A DNA stretch of 64,000 bases. Source: Echinarachnius parma. Lineage: Eukaryota; Echinodermata; Echinoidea; Clypeasteroida; Echinarachniidae. A program made the translations under genes and the position numbers. Shown here one piece after another: positions 1 through 9,439 of this stretch (its first letter is position 1; each line of letters starts with the position of its first letter). The stretch is from NCBI GenBank assembly GCA_037951105.1, contig JBAMJV010008303.1, forward strand, positions 62,001-126,000. Reading direction: 5' to 3'. Under the pieces are notes generated by a model. That model ran no database searches and had not been told where the DNA came from. It was given only the letters and a program-made list of their open reading frames with translations.

Positions 1-383
1 AGATTTCCATTGATTATAATGGACATTCCAATTGTGCCCACATTAAAGCTTCTAACATTGATTTTCTACTATCATCTGCTTTATACCAATGTTGTCAAAC
101 ACTTTTTATACACATTTCATATTTCTATGTGTTATATCTGATACTAATGACAAAATATCATGAATCATTGTGAATATGCTATATAATATACAGTAACTAC
201 AACCAAAATTATGCCTATCCGTTTTTTATTTCTTCTGTTGATGTCTCTATTGTTCATGAAGTGAAAACAATTTAAATGTGCATACGTGTGCAAGGCGACT
301 GGAAGGGGGTAGGGATTTGTGGTGGGTATTAAAACAAATGGTTGTTTGCATCTTCAATTCAAGCTGGCTGTGTGTGAAAAGGG

Positions 384-470
384 TGTGCTTATTTGTGACT
401 GTGTGTGTGTGTGTGTGGTATGCGTGGTGATGCGTGGGTGAGTGTGCGTGCGTGTGTGTGTGTGTGTGCA
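384..470. repeat. (TG)n/(CA)n microsatellite, copy A
   Basis: Imperfect TG/GTGC dinucleotide repeat. The matching tract in copy B (25148-25218) has a different length and interruptions, as expected of a mutable microsatellite. His/Thr-rich open frames across it are artefacts. Confidence 0.9.
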
Positions 471-599
471 TTTCGGTGTTTGTGAGTGACTGTGTTTCAT
501 GGTGAATGTTTGCATATCGTGTGTATTTACTTGAGTATGATACATTTGCTTTTACGATCAGTATTGTGTGCCAGGTATTTTGCATCAATTCAAACATCT

Positions 600-1571
600 A
601 CAAAGAAAATTATTATTCATAAGTAGGACTAATAATTAAGGTTGACATGTTGTTTATTATTAATGTGAAATGCAGTAAATATCAGCTACGTTTATTGACA
701 TACAAAGATTTCAACTAAACTCATTAAAATCGTATAATTATGTTTCCTGCTTCAGACGTGCTAAGTGTGACAATACAAGTATATAGTAATAAAGACAGCA
801 AGGTGGTTTTTATAAAGGGAACCTCAATAGTGAGTCATCATTACAAATGTTACGGTGCCAACTCCAATTTTACATACAATTATATAAAATTATGTCTCGA
901 ATTATTATCAGTCTTAGATGTAAACACACGTTGTGTCAGTTTATGAATTAAATTCAACACATTGTTGGTAATTTCGTCCATTAATAATTTTCCGATGAAC
1001 TGGTAAAAACGACGCCAAATACGCTATTGACAGCTTACACTGTTATCTAATCCACTCTCTGAAATCGGACAAATGTTTATATTAATAATATTCTTTCTAG
1101 CTAATAAATTGCGACGCTAATCGCTACATAACATTCAGCATCAATATACTTATGTTTTAAGTGATCCATTCGCCTCATCAGATGTTTTCCAAACGAGATA
1201 TCTGAGACAATATTGTTGTAAGATTCTTCTGTATGATGTGAGAGGGCACTGTTTACCCATCGATCATGCACTTCACATCGAGTTTGTCTACAATCGAAAA
1301 GCGTTTCTGGAACGATTTTCATTCAATCACAATATGGAGACATTTGACATAATTACTAGTACCATGTTATTCTTCTGTTACCGTATACAGCTAAACAGCA
1401 AGACAAAAGAAATGTAACAGCTCAAAGAGATTTTGGTTGAATTTGACAAAGTTGATGGATCACTTAAACTCGAATGTAATACCAGTACAGCTCAAACTCC
1501 AAATTAGATGTCACAATGTATATTCTGATAAATATGATCACTATGCATAATTAAAAGAAAATGTGTATGAA
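600..1571. other. Non-coding flank of duplication A, no gene recognised
   Basis: AT-rich DNA almost identical to 25349-26320. Two short open frames (740-946 plus, 1101-1322 minus) are the same in both copies, but the surrounding DNA is equally conserved, so identity is not evidence of selection. No domain, signal peptide or splice context supports either frame. Confidence 0.6.
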
Positions 1572-2172
1572 ATAAACCGAACACAAAAAGTAACTTCACC
1601 CCTAAGCAATTGCCCATAATTTCATAACCAAGAATCGTTTCAAGATTTCGTCTTGCCAATATATCCATATGGTAGTTAGGAAAACAATGTGTAAAAATAA
1701 GAGGTAACCATTAATCCATGGTTGAGTGAGCACACATTACAGAAAAAATATTCATATTTCAAAATTTGCAGAAGTATTATCATCATTACAAATTATTGAG
1801 AGTTGGAAATTAAACAATGCACTGTTTTACAATTGCAATTAATGCATTTTACCACATGTGCCATCAACAAATAAAAATGAATGGAATATCAAACAGCATT
1901 GTTTCATAAACCATGGTCAATGTATTCCGCCACATGTGCGGATTCACAACAATGTACAGGCACGCGCAATACCTTGTGACTTTTGAATTGGGCCATTTTG
2001 TCTTTAATCTGTGCTCATTCAGCCATAAAGTAATGAATATCTCTGATTTTCGCACATATCGAACATGACAACTGTGCCAATATTGTGGTAAGATGACATC
2101 TTGAAACAATAATCGGTTATGAAATTATGGGCAATTGCTTAGGGGTGAAGTTACTTTTTGTGTTCGGTTTAT
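1572..2172. mobile_element. 600-bp palindromic element, copy A
   Basis: The left end (ataaaccgaacacaaaaagt) is the reverse complement of the right end near 2172. The outer 70 bases of each arm pair almost perfectly and the inner arms pair with decay towards a centre near 1870. This is the form of a foldback or MITE-like element. The same structure at 26321-26920 was copied with the segmental duplication. No coding capacity is seen. Confidence 0.8.
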
Positions 2173-2802
2173 ATATCTCGCGTACATAGTGCTGCTGCGT
2201 ATATTGATGATATTCGATCACAACGATTCTTACATTTACATATCGTTCTGAACCTTGTTGCTATTAGATACAAACCACGTACAATTTCTAGTAAAACGAG
2301 AAGTAAATGAAATGTATATACAATCGCATGCATAAGCATGATAAAACGATGAATAATATTATATTGAAGATAAATGAAAGTTAATTTTGTCAATATCAAT
2401 TCCATATTTGCAATTATTATTATCATGTATATGTTCACACCCTTTGAAATTACAGGCTTGACTAATGATAGGGCTCGTTAATACATTTCGACATACTGAC
2501 CCCAATGTCCCCATTATCATTAATTACTGGCTATGTAAAGTAAGTACTAAGTAGTAAATAAATTGTGTAGTGTTTATGCAGTGAACGTTATGTACAACTT
2601 TGTATTAAATGAAGTATTCGAATATTTCTTCAGATTCTCGCCGCTTAGAAAATTGATTGCATCGTGGTTTGGTAAGTCTACTCAAGTGGTATAAAAATTA
2701 TAAGATGTTTAAAAGACAGTAAATAAATGACTAATTACGTATTTATGTCGATCATAACAGTTTGGCCGTACGATCGATAATCAACAACGATGTACTTCAA
2801 AA
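2173..2802. other. 3' flank of TLR gene A with three empty insertion sites
   Basis: AT-rich sequence between the palindrome and the TLR stop codon. Alignment to copy B shows three uninterrupted pre-insertion sites here: near 2283 (1.4-kb composite in B), near 2612 (523-bp TTAA element in B) and TGCA near 2660 (1.97-kb element in B). No gene is seen. Confidence 0.75.
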
Positions 2803-5800
2803 CTATTCAGGTGGGATTAGAGGATTGTACTTCAGATTGACGGGTACGACCTTTGTCAGTTCATTCCAGAAGTATTCACGTCCCCTCACGTTGTCAGGCC
2901 ATCGCAAGTACGGCCTGCGGTCGCTAAGATACAGCCGAACCAGGTACGGGATCTCCTCCTCAGGAATATCTTCCAGGAAGATGACGACGGTGTTTTCTGT
3001 CCGCTGGTCATGCACGTTGTCCATGGCTGTGCGAAACTTGATGAGGAACCAGTTGTCCTGGACAGCTCTCCTGCTGAGAAGGACGAGGGTCTTAAAGCTG
3101 TGCTCCACGGCGTAGTGTACTGCATCCAGGTAGTGCATACCAAGAGTGAGGTCCTCATCACCGAAGGAATACCTGTCGTAATCGGGAAGACGCTCTTCTA
3201 GAGTAGGTCGCAGGTGCTCTCTGGCCCACACCTCGTCGTCTTCAGTAAACATGATGTTGAGATCAAAGACAAACTCGCCATGTTCTCGTGCATCTTGCAT
3301 TTCCCTGTAGCCAATAATTGCCAACTTCAACAGGAAAATTTTGTGCCTGATCAACCATCTGTTGCGGACCGCGACCAACAGACCAATAATCAATACGAGT
3401 GCAGCGAAAGGGATGGTTGAAAAAAGGACAATATTCGGATGGCAATATTTACTTAGATCGAACTGAAATAATGGCTTCCCTCGCAGTTGGTCCAAAGAGT
3501 CGACTGAGCAAATTGTGTCATTGGGGTGTAGAAACATGTTGGACGTGTTGGCGAGGTCCTGCAACCAGCCATAGTTGCATCTGCATGCCAGCGGATTTCC
3601 TGAAACATCAATGTAATTTAGATCGTGCTTTATCAACGTGCCCCAAGTGCTGCGATTAAATGCTACCAGCTGATTTCCCGAAAGACTCAAGTTCTTGAGA
3701 TACGGGACTTTGTCAATGGCTCGTTCCTCAACAAAAATCAGTTTGTTGTTATCAATGTTCAGAACCTCCAACAACGGGAGATACTTCAGCATATCGCCTG
3801 TTATGGACAGCAAGTTATTGTTGTTCAAATCTAAATAATACAGAGATTGCAGTCCGTGAAATACGTGGGCTGTTAGGCTCGAAATTCTGCAGTTGTCTAT
3901 CTTTAGGTCACTCAGTAGCAGGTTGTTCTTAAACAGTCCTTCCGGCAGAGTTCCCACAGGGTTGCCGCTTAGAATCAGGGTTTTGAGATGACCTAGACCT
4001 CTGAACAAAGATATGTTCGCCAATGGGTCCCAAATATTTCCACCGGTAATTCCTGAATGACTGATATCTACGACTGTAAGCATGATTGTTTGGTTAAACG
4101 TTTGACCTGGCGTGATAGGGATGTATGGAAGGGGATCCTTGAAGCAGCCCAAACAATAAAACTTTAAAAGACTGTGCAATATCAATGCTAAATGTATTAT
4201 ATTGGTTCCTGTAATATCGAGCATTTCAAGACTTTTAAGTGTTTCATTAGAACGTAGTTCCACCACTCCCAGGAAGCTATTACCACTGAGATTCAACGTC
4301 TTTAAATTGCTAAGACCGCGTAACTGGTAATCTTCAATCGTTAGTATGTTATTTTTCGCCAGATTTAGATGCTCTATATTACTTTCCCATGTTGAATTCC
4401 GTATATTTAATTCATTGATATCGTTATCAAACAAGTTCAAGACTTTTAGACGAGACATTCCCAAGAAATACCCTGCATCGATCTTTCTCAATAAATTTCC
4501 ACCCAAGGCCAACTTCTCAAGATAGTTTAACTCAGAGAAAACGTTTACATAGAGCGAGAAATCACTACACTTACCGATAGAAATACTATGTAAACCGTGA
4601 GAAGTTAAAGGAGTAAATATGTCACCAAGGGGATGTGGAAGCTCCATTTCATGCAACATTACACTTTGAATTTTTACTGACTTTGCAACACCACGGAAAA
4701 TGTTTGATAATAAAGATTTATTCAATGAATGAAATCCTAAATACAACTCGCTGACAGACAGGGCCGCTATAGCATCTTCCGCAATGTTTCGGATCGGGTT
4801 TCCTTCCAGGTAAAATCTTAGAGTCGGGCAAGCGAAAAGGAACTTATCTGGAGTAAGATCTTGCAACTTGTTGTACGTAAACATTGCTTCAATCAGCATA
4901 TCTGTCTTACATCGGGAAACATTCAATGAACGTATACGGTTTTCACCTAAATTAAGATACTTCAGCTTTGGAAGCCAGTCTAGTAGACCAAGTGGTAAGT
5001 CTTCCAGAGAGCCATAGCTCAAATCTAATATGAAAAGCGCATTGAGAGGTTGGAAAGGTACACCGTTTGGTAGTACAAGATTATAATTACCCATGAGATA
5101 CAAGTGCCGTAAATAGTTTAAATTCTGAAAAGCCGCCGTCTGAATCAACCTCAGGCGGTTAAAACTTAGATCCAAATATACGAGATTCGGATACGGCATG
5201 AAAGAAGTATTCAACAGAACCTCAATCTCGTTGTATCCCAACACTAACTTCCGGGTGCTATCAGGAAAATCGTGTGGCACAGCTCTGAGATGCAAGTTTC
5301 CACAAAGTACTTCTTTCGGGATCCTTCGGCAGAGTGCTCGGGCAAATAGAAGCTTCTTCATGCTGGGGCCATTGACCTGCTCGGAGGGTGTTCGGTCGAA
5401 GAGATCCCTCTTCATGCTGGGCCCATTGAACTGATCGGAGGGTGTTCGGGCGAAGAGATCGTTATTCATGCTGGGGCCATTGACCTGATTAGAGGGTGTT
5501 CGGGCGAAGAGATCATTCTTCATGCTGGGGCCATTGACCTGCTCAGAGGGTGTTCGGGCGAAGAGATCCCTCTTCATGTTGGGGCCATTGAACTGATCGG
5601 AGGGTGTTCGGGCGAAGAGATCCCTCTTCATGTTGGGGCCATTGAACTGGTCGGAGGGTGTTCGGGCGAAGAGATCCCTCTTCATGTTTGGGCGATCGAC
5701 CTGCTCAGAGGGTGTTCGGGCGAAAAGATCCCTCTTCATGTTTGGGCCATTGAACTGGTCGGAGGGTGTTCGGGCGAAGAGATCCCTCTTCATGTTTGGG

Positions 5801-6942
5801 CGATCGACCTGATTAGAGGGTGTTCGGGCGAAAAGATCCCTCTTCATGTTGGGACCATTGAACTGATCGGAGGGTGTTCGGGCGAAGAGATCCCTCTTCA
5901 TGTTTGGGCGATCGACCTGATTAGAGGGTGTTCGGGCGAAGAGATCCCTCTTCATGTTTGGGCGATCGACCTGATTAGAGGGTGTTCGGGCGAAGAGATC
6001 CCTCTTCATGTTGGGGCCATTGAACTGGTCGGAGGGTGTTCGGGCGAAGAGATCCCTCTTCATGTTTGGGCGAACGACCTGATTAGAAGGTGTTCGGGCG
6101 AAAAGATCCCTCTTCATGTTGGGACCATTGAACTGATCGGAGGGTGTTCGGGCGAAGAGATCCCTCTTCATGCTGGGGCCATTGACCTGATTAGAGGGTG
6201 TTCGGTCGAAAAGATCCCTCTTCATATTTGGGCCATTGACCTGATCGGAGGGTGTTCGGGCGAAGAGATCATTCTTCATATTTGGGCCATTGACCTGATC
6301 GGAGGGTGTTCGGGCGAAGAGATCCTTCTTCATATTTGGGCCATTGACCTGATCTGAGGGTGTTCGGGCGAAGGGATCCTTCTTCATATTTGGGCCATTG
6401 ACCTGATCGGAGGGTGTTCGGGCGAAGAGATCCTTCTTCATATTTGGGCCATTGACCTGATCGGAGGGTGTTCGGGCGAAGAGATCCTTCTTCATATTTG
6501 GGCCATTGACCTGATCGGAGGGTGTTCGGGCGAAGAGATCCCTCTTCATATTTGGGCCATTGACCTGATCGGAGGGTGTTCGGGCGAAGAGATCCCTCTT
6601 CATATTTGGGCCATTGACCTGATCGGAGGGTGTTCGGGCGAAGAGATCCCTCTTCATGTTGGGGCCATTTAACTGGTCGGAGGGTGTTCGGGCGAAAAGA
6701 TCCCTCTTCATGCTGGGCCCATTGAACTTATTGGTGGGTTTATGGGCGAAGATATTATTATTCATGATGGGGCCATTGGCCTGATCGGAGGGTGCTCGGG
6801 TGAAGAGATCCTTCTTCATGTTAGGGCCATTGAACTGATCGGAGGAAGTCGTTTTGCCGCCAGTGATGGAAAGTGACTTATCCACTCCAAACATCATTAG
6901 GAATAAGATGAACACATATCTCCACACTCGTACGTTTGCCAT
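2803..6942 (-). CDS. Toll-like receptor with N-terminal 18-aa repeat array (paralogue A)
   Basis: Type I membrane receptor of 1379 residues encoded by one uninterrupted exon. Order: signal peptide (about 1-26), linker, 28 tandem 18-residue repeats of the type SDQFNGPNMKRDLFARTP (34-537), leucine-rich repeats (about 560-1115), a single C-terminal cysteine cluster (LRRCT, about 1116-1167, CRC pair), transmembrane helix (about 1170-1191) and a cytoplasmic TIR domain (about 1224-1375). One LRRCT is typical of single-cysteine-cluster TLRs. TIR box 3 (FW) is present. Box 1 reads FDLNIMF, and the usual RDxxPG BB loop reads EDLTLG, so the key proline is leucine 1267. The start codon follows a likely 3' splice site, and the hydrophobic leader supports it. 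By family knowledge it should sense ligands at the cell surface or in endosomes and signal through TIR adaptors, but the altered BB loop makes standard signalling uncertain. The repeat array is not part of known TLRs as far as I know. Confidence 0.95.
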   Translation of the reverse strand: MANVRVWRYVFILFLMMFGVDKSLSITGGKTTSSDQFNGPNMKKDLFTRAPSDQANGPIMNNNIFAHKPTNKFNGPSMKRDLFARTPSDQLNGPNMKRDLFARTPSDQVNGPNMKRDLFARTPSDQVNGPNMKRDLFARTPSDQVNGPNMKKDLFARTPSDQVNGPNMKKDLFARTPSDQVNGPNMKKDPFARTPSDQVNGPNMKKDLFARTPSDQVNGPNMKNDLFARTPSDQVNGPNMKRDLFDRTPSNQVNGPSMKRDLFARTPSDQFNGPNMKRDLFARTPSNQVVRPNMKRDLFARTPSDQFNGPNMKRDLFARTPSNQVDRPNMKRDLFARTPSNQVDRPNMKRDLFARTPSDQFNGPNMKRDLFARTPSNQVDRPNMKRDLFARTPSDQFNGPNMKRDLFARTPSEQVDRPNMKRDLFARTPSDQFNGPNMKRDLFARTPSDQFNGPNMKRDLFARTPSEQVNGPSMKNDLFARTPSNQVNGPSMNNDLFARTPSDQFNGPSMKRDLFDRTPSEQVNGPSMKKLLFARALCRRIPKEVLCGNLHLRAVPHDFPDSTRKLVLGYNEIEVLLNTSFMPYPNLVYLDLSFNRLRLIQTAAFQNLNYLRHLYLMGNYNLVLPNGVPFQPLNALFILDLSYGSLEDLPLGLLDWLPKLKYLNLGENRIRSLNVSRCKTDMLIEAMFTYNKLQDLTPDKFLFACPTLRFYLEGNPIRNIAEDAIAALSVSELYLGFHSLNKSLLSNIFRGVAKSVKIQSVMLHEMELPHPLGDIFTPLTSHGLHSISIGKCSDFSLYVNVFSELNYLEKLALGGNLLRKIDAGYFLGMSRLKVLNLFDNDINELNIRNSTWESNIEHLNLAKNNILTIEDYQLRGLSNLKTLNLSGNSFLGVVELRSNETLKSLEMLDITGTNIIHLALILHSLLKFYCLGCFKDPLPYIPITPGQTFNQTIMLTVVDISHSGITGGNIWDPLANISLFRGLGHLKTLILSGNPVGTLPEGLFKNNLLLSDLKIDNCRISSLTAHVFHGLQSLYYLDLNNNNLLSITGDMLKYLPLLEVLNIDNNKLIFVEERAIDKVPYLKNLSLSGNQLVAFNRSTWGTLIKHDLNYIDVSGNPLACRCNYGWLQDLANTSNMFLHPNDTICSVDSLDQLRGKPLFQFDLSKYCHPNIVLFSTIPFAALVLIIGLLVAVRNRWLIRHKIFLLKLAIIGYREMQDAREHGEFVFDLNIMFTEDDEVWAREHLRPTLEERLPDYDRYSFGDEDLTLGMHYLDAVHYAVEHSFKTLVLLSRRAVQDNWFLIKFRTAMDNVHDQRTENTVVIFLEDIPEEEIPYLVRLYLSDRRPYLRWPDNVRGREYFWNELTKVVPVNLKYNPLIPPE
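5332..6843 (-). repeat. 28 x 54-bp in-frame coding repeat in TLR A
   Basis: 1512 bp encoding exactly 28 units of 18 residues between the signal peptide and the LRR domain. The unit consensus is S-D/N-Q-x-N-G-P-N-M-K-R/K-D-L-F-A-R-T-P. All indels are whole units, so the frame is kept. Units 14-24 largely alternate between an FNG type and a VDR type, pointing to expansion by two-unit blocks. The last unit grades into the LRR N-terminal cap at CRRIP. Confidence 0.97.
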
Positions 6943-6966
6943 GACTAGCTCGGCTACCCTTGGGTT

Positions 6967-7597
6967 CTAAAAAGAAATGTAATCAATTAAAGGAACTTGA
7001 TAATTGATGTCAAACATCATCACACAAAATTGTCTTGATGAATCCCAAAATCAGTGATACAGTATTAAATCGTTATTTATTGCTGTTAGATATTTCATAT
7101 TTCATTTGTTTAAAGAACTTGACGAAATAAGGGTAATTAGGGGGAAATACGAAAAGGAGAATAAGGAATGGACAACAATACGATCTTCGGGACATTTCCC
7201 AATTATTTTTAAATCTTGACGTTTTTGGATGACTTTGAATAAAGATCATATTACATTGTGTTAGGAAATCTGAAAGTTACGTTATTTGTATTTCACAAAA
7301 TTTACAATTCCGGGCTGTATTCGTTGATTCTATTATTGATTTTAAAAAACGCTTTAATTTTAATAATAATCAACAGAAAAATGTATTCAATTTTCAAAAA
7401 TATTCAACTTTTAAAACTTCAAATGCTGTATTAAATATGTCGCATCATATAATTTAGCTCTATCATATCATATACTCAACTCATGATATTTTGGTCAATT
7501 TATCACAATACTTATAACATAACTGGGATGGACATTTGTGTTGTATGAAATAATGAGATACGGTACGTTGTGATATGAAGAGGTTTGGTATACATAC
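6967..7597 (-). other. Likely 5'UTR intron of TLR A
   Basis: On the minus strand TTTTTAG precedes AACCCAAGG 24 bases before the start codon, a good acceptor. TAG|GTATGT near 7598 is a good donor that would end a short non-coding exon. Both sites are kept in copy B (34957-35624). Inferred from splice consensus only. Confidence 0.5.
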
Positions 7598-8281
7598 CTA
7601 CATCAATGGATGATGGCGACCCTTCACAAATGAAGTTGTGTTAAATTAAAATGTCCGTGCTATTGCAATGGTTCCAACAAGTAATGTGAGATATCTACCC
7701 TCACATAAGATATATATCTACAGAACCCAATCGAAAATACATTCACACCCAATATCAATGGCCAATAGAATCATCCATTATATCCGCGCATCGATGAAAA
7801 TCTAACACCCACTCAAATTCGAAGCTACGCCCAATTTCATTGGACAACAATAATCATACGTATTTATTGAAATATTCAAAAGCCACTCGAAACCAGGCAT
7901 GCACACCTACTTTGATTGACAGATAGAAACAAGCATTTGAATCATGCAGAGGCAAACGTAGATCTTTCTGGAGTCCTTAGGATACATTAAAAGCAGAATC
8001 AAAAGTAAAATTACCAAAACATGAAAGTAAGCCTATATAAACAGTTTATGCTTCAGGTGAGTGTTCTAAGTGCCACCGATATTTGATTGAGAAATAACAA
8101 TCATATTTACCCATTCAGGACTGGTCCCCAAATTATTTGGGCTATCTATGGACAATATAATTATGTTAGAGCAAAATAAATCAGTCATGAACGGGTTAAA
8201 TAAGTTACATACAATGTGATGTTTGTGATTGAATACAGAAGTAAAGTTACCCAACCACGGTTTATGCGAATATAAGTGATG
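7598..8281 (-). promoter_or_regulatory. Likely first non-coding exon and promoter region of TLR A
   Basis: Lies upstream of the putative 5'UTR intron. A TATA-like tatatat at about 7709-7718 is placed to start transcription near 7680 on the minus strand and give a first exon of about 85 bases. The segment is kept in copy B, and about 400 bp of it recur at 14258-14590. No factor-binding site is assigned. Confidence 0.35.
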
Positions 8282-8285
8282 TTAA

Positions 8286-9439
8286 AGGGATAGTTGAGTT
8301 TTGGTATACCGTGTGTCTAAAAAAAAAACTATACACTTTTGAAATGGCTGCCAAATAAAAAAAATATATATAATTCTGGGGGGAAAGGTTTATTTGTATG
8401 GAAAGCTCATAAACTCAACGTTCATATGACACCAAAAAGTCCGAAAATAATTCATGCTTGGGTGAGCACTGCTCACTTTTGTAAAGGGTATGAAATTAGG
8501 TTGCGCAGGAATGGGCCTTCCAATTTGTGAGAGGAAAGTCCTTTGGAGCTTACAGAATTGAGGATGATATGAAAAATGTATGATCAATTGTGATGAGTTT
8601 GGGTTTGCTGAGTGAAATTTGTGGTTTATGGGATTAACATTTTATGCATGAGTGTTCATGGGAGTCAGGACGGGGTGATGGTACATGGTGCAGGGGAGGT
8701 GAAATGTAGGGTAGGACTTTGTTGGGTAGATGGGATAAGGGTCAAGAAGACATGTATGCCACTCCCCCCCCCCCCCCCCCCCCCCCTCTCTTTCTCTCTC
8801 TCTCTCTTCCTGGGTGTGCTTGTGCATATCTTGACAATTCATATTCGTTGGTCTCCACTCCAGGGATAGTTACAATGCTACAATAAAAAAATGCAATTCC
8901 TGTTCACTCATGCATAAAAGTTTGGTTTAATAAACCATAAAATTCACTCAGCAAACCCAAACTGATCGCAATTGATCATGAATTTATCATATCACCCTCA
9001 ATTTTGTAAGCTCCAAAGGACTTACCTGTCACAAATTGGAAGGCTAATTCCTGCGCAACCTAATTTTCACACCCTTTACAAAAAGTGAGCAGTGCTCCCC
9101 CAAGCATGAATGAGTGTCAAATTCAAAAGAGCATACAATTTTAATGACATAATAAACTTTATTTGATCAAAATCGGTTCAGAAATGGCTGAAATATCCAT
9201 AAACATAACCATTTGTAATAAATGTGGGGCCCCACACTTATTCGATAATTTTGAACCAGCCGTTAAAAAATTCAAAAAAATGCTTCCTCTTTTCAAAAAT
9301 TTACAAAAGAGGTTTATAGTTGTTGATTATCTCTCTATCTAATCACTATTTCAACAAAACATCACATGCACAATATTTTATTTAAAATGGTTGAAACCGA
9401 TGTGTGTTCAGAGAGCGCCCTCTTGAGTTTAAACGGCTC
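8286..9439. mobile_element. TTAA-flanked element carrying a long inverted repeat, right end truncated
   Basis: Starts with TTAA|AGGGATAGTTGAG, the terminus of a family seen several times in this window. The right part (about 9170-9439) is the reverse complement of the inner left part of the 517-bp element at 9541-10057, so the terminal 100-130 bases are missing where it meets the LINE. Inside, arms 8446-8656 and 8905-9114 form a long hairpin around a loop with a poly-C/CT tract. A fuller copy lies at 19433-20656. No coding capacity. Confidence 0.75.
8762..8808. repeat. Poly-C and (CT)n tract
   Basis: About 24 consecutive C followed by a TCTC run in the loop of the hairpin. The homologous tract at 19971-20022 differs in length. 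Open frames across it are low-complexity artefacts. Confidence 0.9.

Larger units (their letters stand above)
1..8281. repeat. Segmental duplication, copy A
   Basis: Nearly every base from the window start to about 8281 is matched in the same order and orientation by about 24759-36308. The match covers a TG microsatellite, a 600-bp palindrome, the TLR gene, its 5'UTR intron and its upstream region. Non-coding parts differ by only scattered bases and small indels, so the duplication is recent. Copy A lacks three insertions present in copy B and so shows their empty sites near 2275-2290, 2610-2620 and 2659-2665. The left boundary lies outside the window. Confidence 0.93.

Noticed and set aside
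247-597. His/Thr-rich minus-strand frames
   Set aside because: They read through the TG/CA microsatellite.
740-1322. Short frames 740-946 (+) and 1101-1322 (-), identical in both duplication copies
   Set aside because: The surrounding non-coding DNA is equally identical; no domain, splice or signal-peptide evidence.
2762-3834. Plus-strand and secondary minus-strand frames overlapping the TLR C-terminal region
   Set aside because: Shadows of the TLR frame, repeated in copy B only because the DNA is duplicated.
5332-6843. Regularly spaced repeats resembling a CRISPR array
   Set aside because: Unit is 54 bp without unique spacers, lies in frame inside a TLR ORF, and the genome is eukaryotic.
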